Shown here: piece after piece, positions 13,926 to 16,254 of the stretch
Numbering within the stretch: the stretch's first letter is position 1
Layout: each line of letters starts with the position of its first letter
Origin: an uncultured Bacilli bacterium
GTDB taxonomy: Bacteria > Bacillota_I > Bacilli_A > RF39 > UBA660
Assembly: GCA_934096025.1 (NCBI GenBank)
Contig: CAKOLP010000005.1
Coordinates: forward strand, 1 to 16,254
Reading direction: 5' to 3'
DNA: 16,254 nucleotides
Translations under genes and position numbers: made by a program
Notes under the pieces: model-generated
Seen by the model: only the letters and a program-made list of their open reading frames with translations
What the model was told of the DNA's origin: nothing
Database searches by the model: none

Positions 13926-14699
13926 ATGGGTGGCTTAGTTAGAACATTTCAAAAGTTTTTTACGAATAAAACTACAGTTACTATTTTTGGTGTTTTTGCT
14001 GGATTAGGAGTGTTAGTTGGGTTTTACTTATATAGGGTTAACAAGCAAGTTAATCCTGTAGTTGTTCCTATTGCTAAAAGAGAGTTGTTAGCTACAGAAG
14101 AAATTACTAAAGATGATATTGAATATGTTAAAGTTAGTAGTAAGTTTTTAAAGAAAGCTGATGTATATCAAAAAGCAACTGTTAATAATTTGGTTGGGAA
14201 GTTTGTTACTACGGGTACTTCAATACCTAAGGGAGGAATGTTCTATTCTACCCAAGTTGTTGAGAAAAAAGAGCTTCCGAATGCAATATTTGATGAGATA
14301 CCTGAAGGGTATACAATATATCAGTTGAAAGTTGATAATACGAGTACTTATGCTAATTCTATTTTTCCGGGGGATATCATTGATTTATGGATGAAAACTA
14401 CGGAAAATGGACTTTTGGTATTTGGAGAGTTTATTTCGAATGTTGAAGTACTTGCTGTAAGAGATAATGCTGGAGAAAATGTATTTGATGTTACAAGTGG
14501 AAGAACACCTGCTTGGTTGTTGTTTGCTGTACCAACAGAAATGTATAGATATTTGAAAATGGCTGAATTTATTTCGGGAGTGTCAATTATTCCGGTACCT
14601 AAAAATAATTTGATTAATCCAGATACTGGTTCTACTCAATATTCTAGTCAAGAATTACTTAATATTATATTAAATGTATCAGAAAGGTTGGAGGGATAA
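13926..14699 (+). CDS. CpaB/RcpC-like SAF-domain protein, first of two tandem copies
   Basis: A 257-residue protein with one N-terminal membrane helix (about residues 17-37) followed by a SAF-type domain outside the membrane: VPIAKRELLATEEITKDDIEYVKV at about 48-71 is the family opening ('vpvA.rdI.aGt.It.dDl'). The second half, with GYTIYQLKVDNTSTYANSIFPGD and IDLWMKT, then FISNVEVLAVRD, matches the CpaB/RcpC C-terminal region. In Tad pilus systems CpaB/RcpC is a periplasmic or wall-zone assembly protein; in a Gram-positive cell it would sit at the outer face of the membrane. AAGGAGG is 7 bases before the ATG. The stop overlaps the start of its paralogue (TAATG). Confidence 0.85.
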   Translation: MGGLVRTFQKFFTNKTTVTIFGVFAGLGVLVGFYLYRVNKQVNPVVVPIAKRELLATEEITKDDIEYVKVSSKFLKKADVYQKATVNNLVGKFVTTGTSIPKGGMFYSTQVVEKKELPNAIFDEIPEGYTIYQLKVDNTSTYANSIFPGDIIDLWMKTTENGLLVFGEFISNVEVLAVRDNAGENVFDVTSGRTPAWLLFAVPTEMYRYLKMAEFISGVSIIPVPKNNLINPDTGSTQYSSQELLNIILNVSERLEG

Positions 14700-15517
14700 T
14701 GAGTGGGTTTTTAGGTAAGATTAGGTCTTTGTTTTTGAATCGTAATACGGTTACTATTTTGGCTGTTATTGCTGGGGTTATTGTGTTATGGTTTATATAT
14801 TCAATGACTTTGGATAAGGCTGTTAAGCCACAGAGGGTTCCTGTAGCTGCAAGAACTATTGCAGCGGGAACTATTATTACTAAAGATGATATAGAATATG
14901 TTGAAGTAAATAGTGATGTGTTAAAAAAAGCTAGTATTGTTACTAGTCAAGCGCAGTTAGTAGGGTATTATGTTAATAATAATACTTCTGTTACGACTGG
15001 GGCAATGTTTTATAAAGATCAAGTAGTAGAAAAAAGTAAGCTTGTAAATAGAGATTTGGAAATAATTCCTGAGGGTTTTAGACAATATTGGTTAAAAGTT
15101 GATAATACTACTACTTATGCTAATTCAATATATCCTGGGGATAAAATAGATTTATGGCTTAAAACTAATGTTGATGATAAACTTGTTTATGAAGAATTTA
15201 TTTCTAACATTGAAGTTATAAGTGTAAAGGATTCTAAGGGTACGAATGTTTTTGATGGTACGGCAGGAAAATCGCCGGCATGGTTATCTTTTGCTGTTGA
15301 TACTAAAATGTATGAATATTTGAAAAAAGTTGAATATTTAAGTGGTATGGTTTTGTATCCTGTACCTATTAATAAAAAACATGATGATGCTAATGCTAGT
15401 GTTGAGATTACTAATGATAGACTTATTACTGTAATTGATAGTCAAGCAAGACAAATAACTGTGGATTATGATATTGATGCCAATAATCCAGATACAAATA
15501 ATCAAACAAATGAATAA
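14699..15517 (+). CDS. CpaB/RcpC-like SAF-domain protein, second tandem copy
   Basis: A 272-residue paralogue of the preceding protein over almost its whole length: N-terminal helix (about residues 16-35), SAF start VPVAARTIAAGTIITKDDIEYVEV at about 48-71, FRQYWLKVDNTTTYANSIYPGDKIDLW and a PAWLSFAV segment in the same order. Many short identical strings are shared (ITKDDIEYV, KVDNT, TYANSI), while other stretches are quite different, so this is an old duplication. It keeps the canonical 'AGTIIT' of SAF domains better than the first copy does. It differs in a longer acidic/Asn-rich C-terminal tail (DIDANNPDTNNQTNE). The start overlaps the first copy's stop by one base, so the two are translationally coupled. 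Confidence 0.85.
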   Translation: MSGFLGKIRSLFLNRNTVTILAVIAGVIVLWFIYSMTLDKAVKPQRVPVAARTIAAGTIITKDDIEYVEVNSDVLKKASIVTSQAQLVGYYVNNNTSVTTGAMFYKDQVVEKSKLVNRDLEIIPEGFRQYWLKVDNTTTYANSIYPGDKIDLWLKTNVDDKLVYEEFISNIEVISVKDSKGTNVFDGTAGKSPAWLSFAVDTKMYEYLKKVEYLSGMVLYPVPINKKHDDANASVEITNDRLITVIDSQARQITVDYDIDANNPDTNNQTNE

Positions 15518-15532
15518 AAAGAGGTGATTAGT

Positions 15533-16254
15533 GTGAATGATGCTGTATTTTCACAAATAGATTTTGGGCCTTTAAAAGAGTTTTTGGAAACTGATAATAT
15601 TACCGATATATCTTATGATAATGGTGGTCAAGTGTGGCTAAAAACTCTTGATAAAGGTGTTTACAGGGTTGAAAGACCTGAGATTAATAATGCTTTAATG
15701 GAAAAGCTTGCTTTTCAGTGTTCCAATGTAATGGGAAAGACATTTAATATGGCTCACCCTTTTTTGGATGCTGAGTCTGCTGAGTTACGGCTTAACTTTG
15801 TTCATGAGTCTATTGCTACGAATGGGATAGCTTGTGTTATAAGAAAGACGCCTGCCAAAATCCGTCTTAATAAAGATAAGCTACTTAGTGAAAAGTATAT
15901 TACGGAAAATTTACATGACTTTTTAATGACTTGTGTTGAGGGACATTGTAATATTATTGTTAGTGGGGAGACTGGTTCTGGGAAAACTGAGTTAGTTAAG
16001 TATTTGGCTAGTCATACTAAAGAAAATGAAAAAATTATAACAATTGAAGATACTTTGGAACTTCACTTAGATAAAATATTTCCACACCGGGATATAGTGG
16101 CAATGAAAACAAATAATATTGCATCTTATTCTGATGTTCTGGTAACTTGTATGAGACAGAATCCGCGGTGGATTTTACTATCCGAAGTTCGGTCTGCTGA
16201 GGCGGTTACTGCTGTTCGAAACTCAATATCTTCTGGGCATAATATTATTAGTAC
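15533..16254 (+). CDS. CpaF/TadA-type secretion ATPase (partial, 3' end beyond window)
   Basis: An open frame of 240 codons runs to the window edge. The GTG at 15533 is chosen because GAGGTG lies 6 bases before it, 15 bases after the upstream stop. The protein matches the VirB11/CpaF ATPase family that powers Tad pilus assembly: an N-terminal domain (FLETDNITDISYDNGGQVWLK, ESAELRLNFVH), Walker A GETGSGKTE near residues 144-152, the Asp-box IITIEDTLELHL near 168-179, and a Walker B region with MRQNPRWILLSEVRSAEAVTAVRNSISSGHNIIST at the edge. The usual GEVRGGEA reads SEVRSAEA. It would act at the inner face of the membrane as a hexamer. Genes for membrane platform proteins (TadB/TadC) would be expected just downstream. 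Confidence 0.9.
   Translation, partial: MNDAVFSQIDFGPLKEFLETDNITDISYDNGGQVWLKTLDKGVYRVERPEINNALMEKLAFQCSNVMGKTFNMAHPFLDAESAELRLNFVHESIATNGIACVIRKTPAKIRLNKDKLLSEKYITENLHDFLMTCVEGHCNIIVSGETGSGKTELVKYLASHTKENEKIITIEDTLELHLDKIFPHRDIVAMKTNNIASYSDVLVTCMRQNPRWILLSEVRSAEAVTAVRNSISSGHNIIS

Overview
The window is AT-rich DNA, with TAA-dominated stops and strong AGGAGG-type ribosome binding sites. It comes from a Gram-positive bacterium, most likely an uncultured low-GC Bacillota of the Bacilli class (RF39- or Erysipelotrichales-like; this placement is an inference). The order parA-parB ... DUF951-ychF resembles the soj-spo0J ... yyzM-yyaF block near the Bacillus subtilis replication origin, so the region is probably origin-proximal. 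The standard code applies: every Trp in the recognised proteins is TGG, and conserved proteins end at the expected length.

Layout. (1) 1-1061: the C-terminal end of an AbiEi-like antitoxin, then a complete AbiEii-like nucleotidyltransferase toxin, together a type IV toxin-antitoxin pair. (2) 1062-1443: a gap of about 380 bases with a recognisable promoter just before parA and one weak minus-strand mini-ORF. (3) 1444-7160: a seven-gene operon: parA, parB, a DUF951 Cys protein, an AbgT-family transporter, ychF, a Bax-inhibitor-1 family protein and an RDD-family protein. Genes overlap or lie within about 20 bases of each other, and a perfect 11-bp bidirectional hairpin closes the operon. (4) 7182-9018, minus strand: a metallophosphoesterase-fold protein that has lost about half of its metal-site residues, and an Rpn/PD-(D/E)XK nuclease-family gene. 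Each has its own promoter, and the Rpn gene has its own terminator. (5) 9217 to the window end, plus strand: a surface-appendage-like operon. It holds a secreted, membrane-anchored protein whose frame is broken by one in-frame TAA, a 1168-residue secreted Cys-rich protein, a small pilin/TadE-like protein, two tandem CpaB-like SAF proteins, and the start of a CpaF/TadA-type secretion ATPase that runs off the window.

Region 5 is the part most likely to be undescribed. It carries core components of a Tad-like (type IV pilus-related) export system, but the leading cargo genes are large Gram-positive surface proteins. The 1168-residue protein has an N-terminal region resembling adhesin thioester domains (without the expected Gln), a coiled-coil segment and a tandem CxxCx3Cx4C repeat. 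The assignment of the ATPase and the CpaB pair is firm. The idea that the large proteins are the appendage or adhesin handled by this machinery is inferred from operon context.
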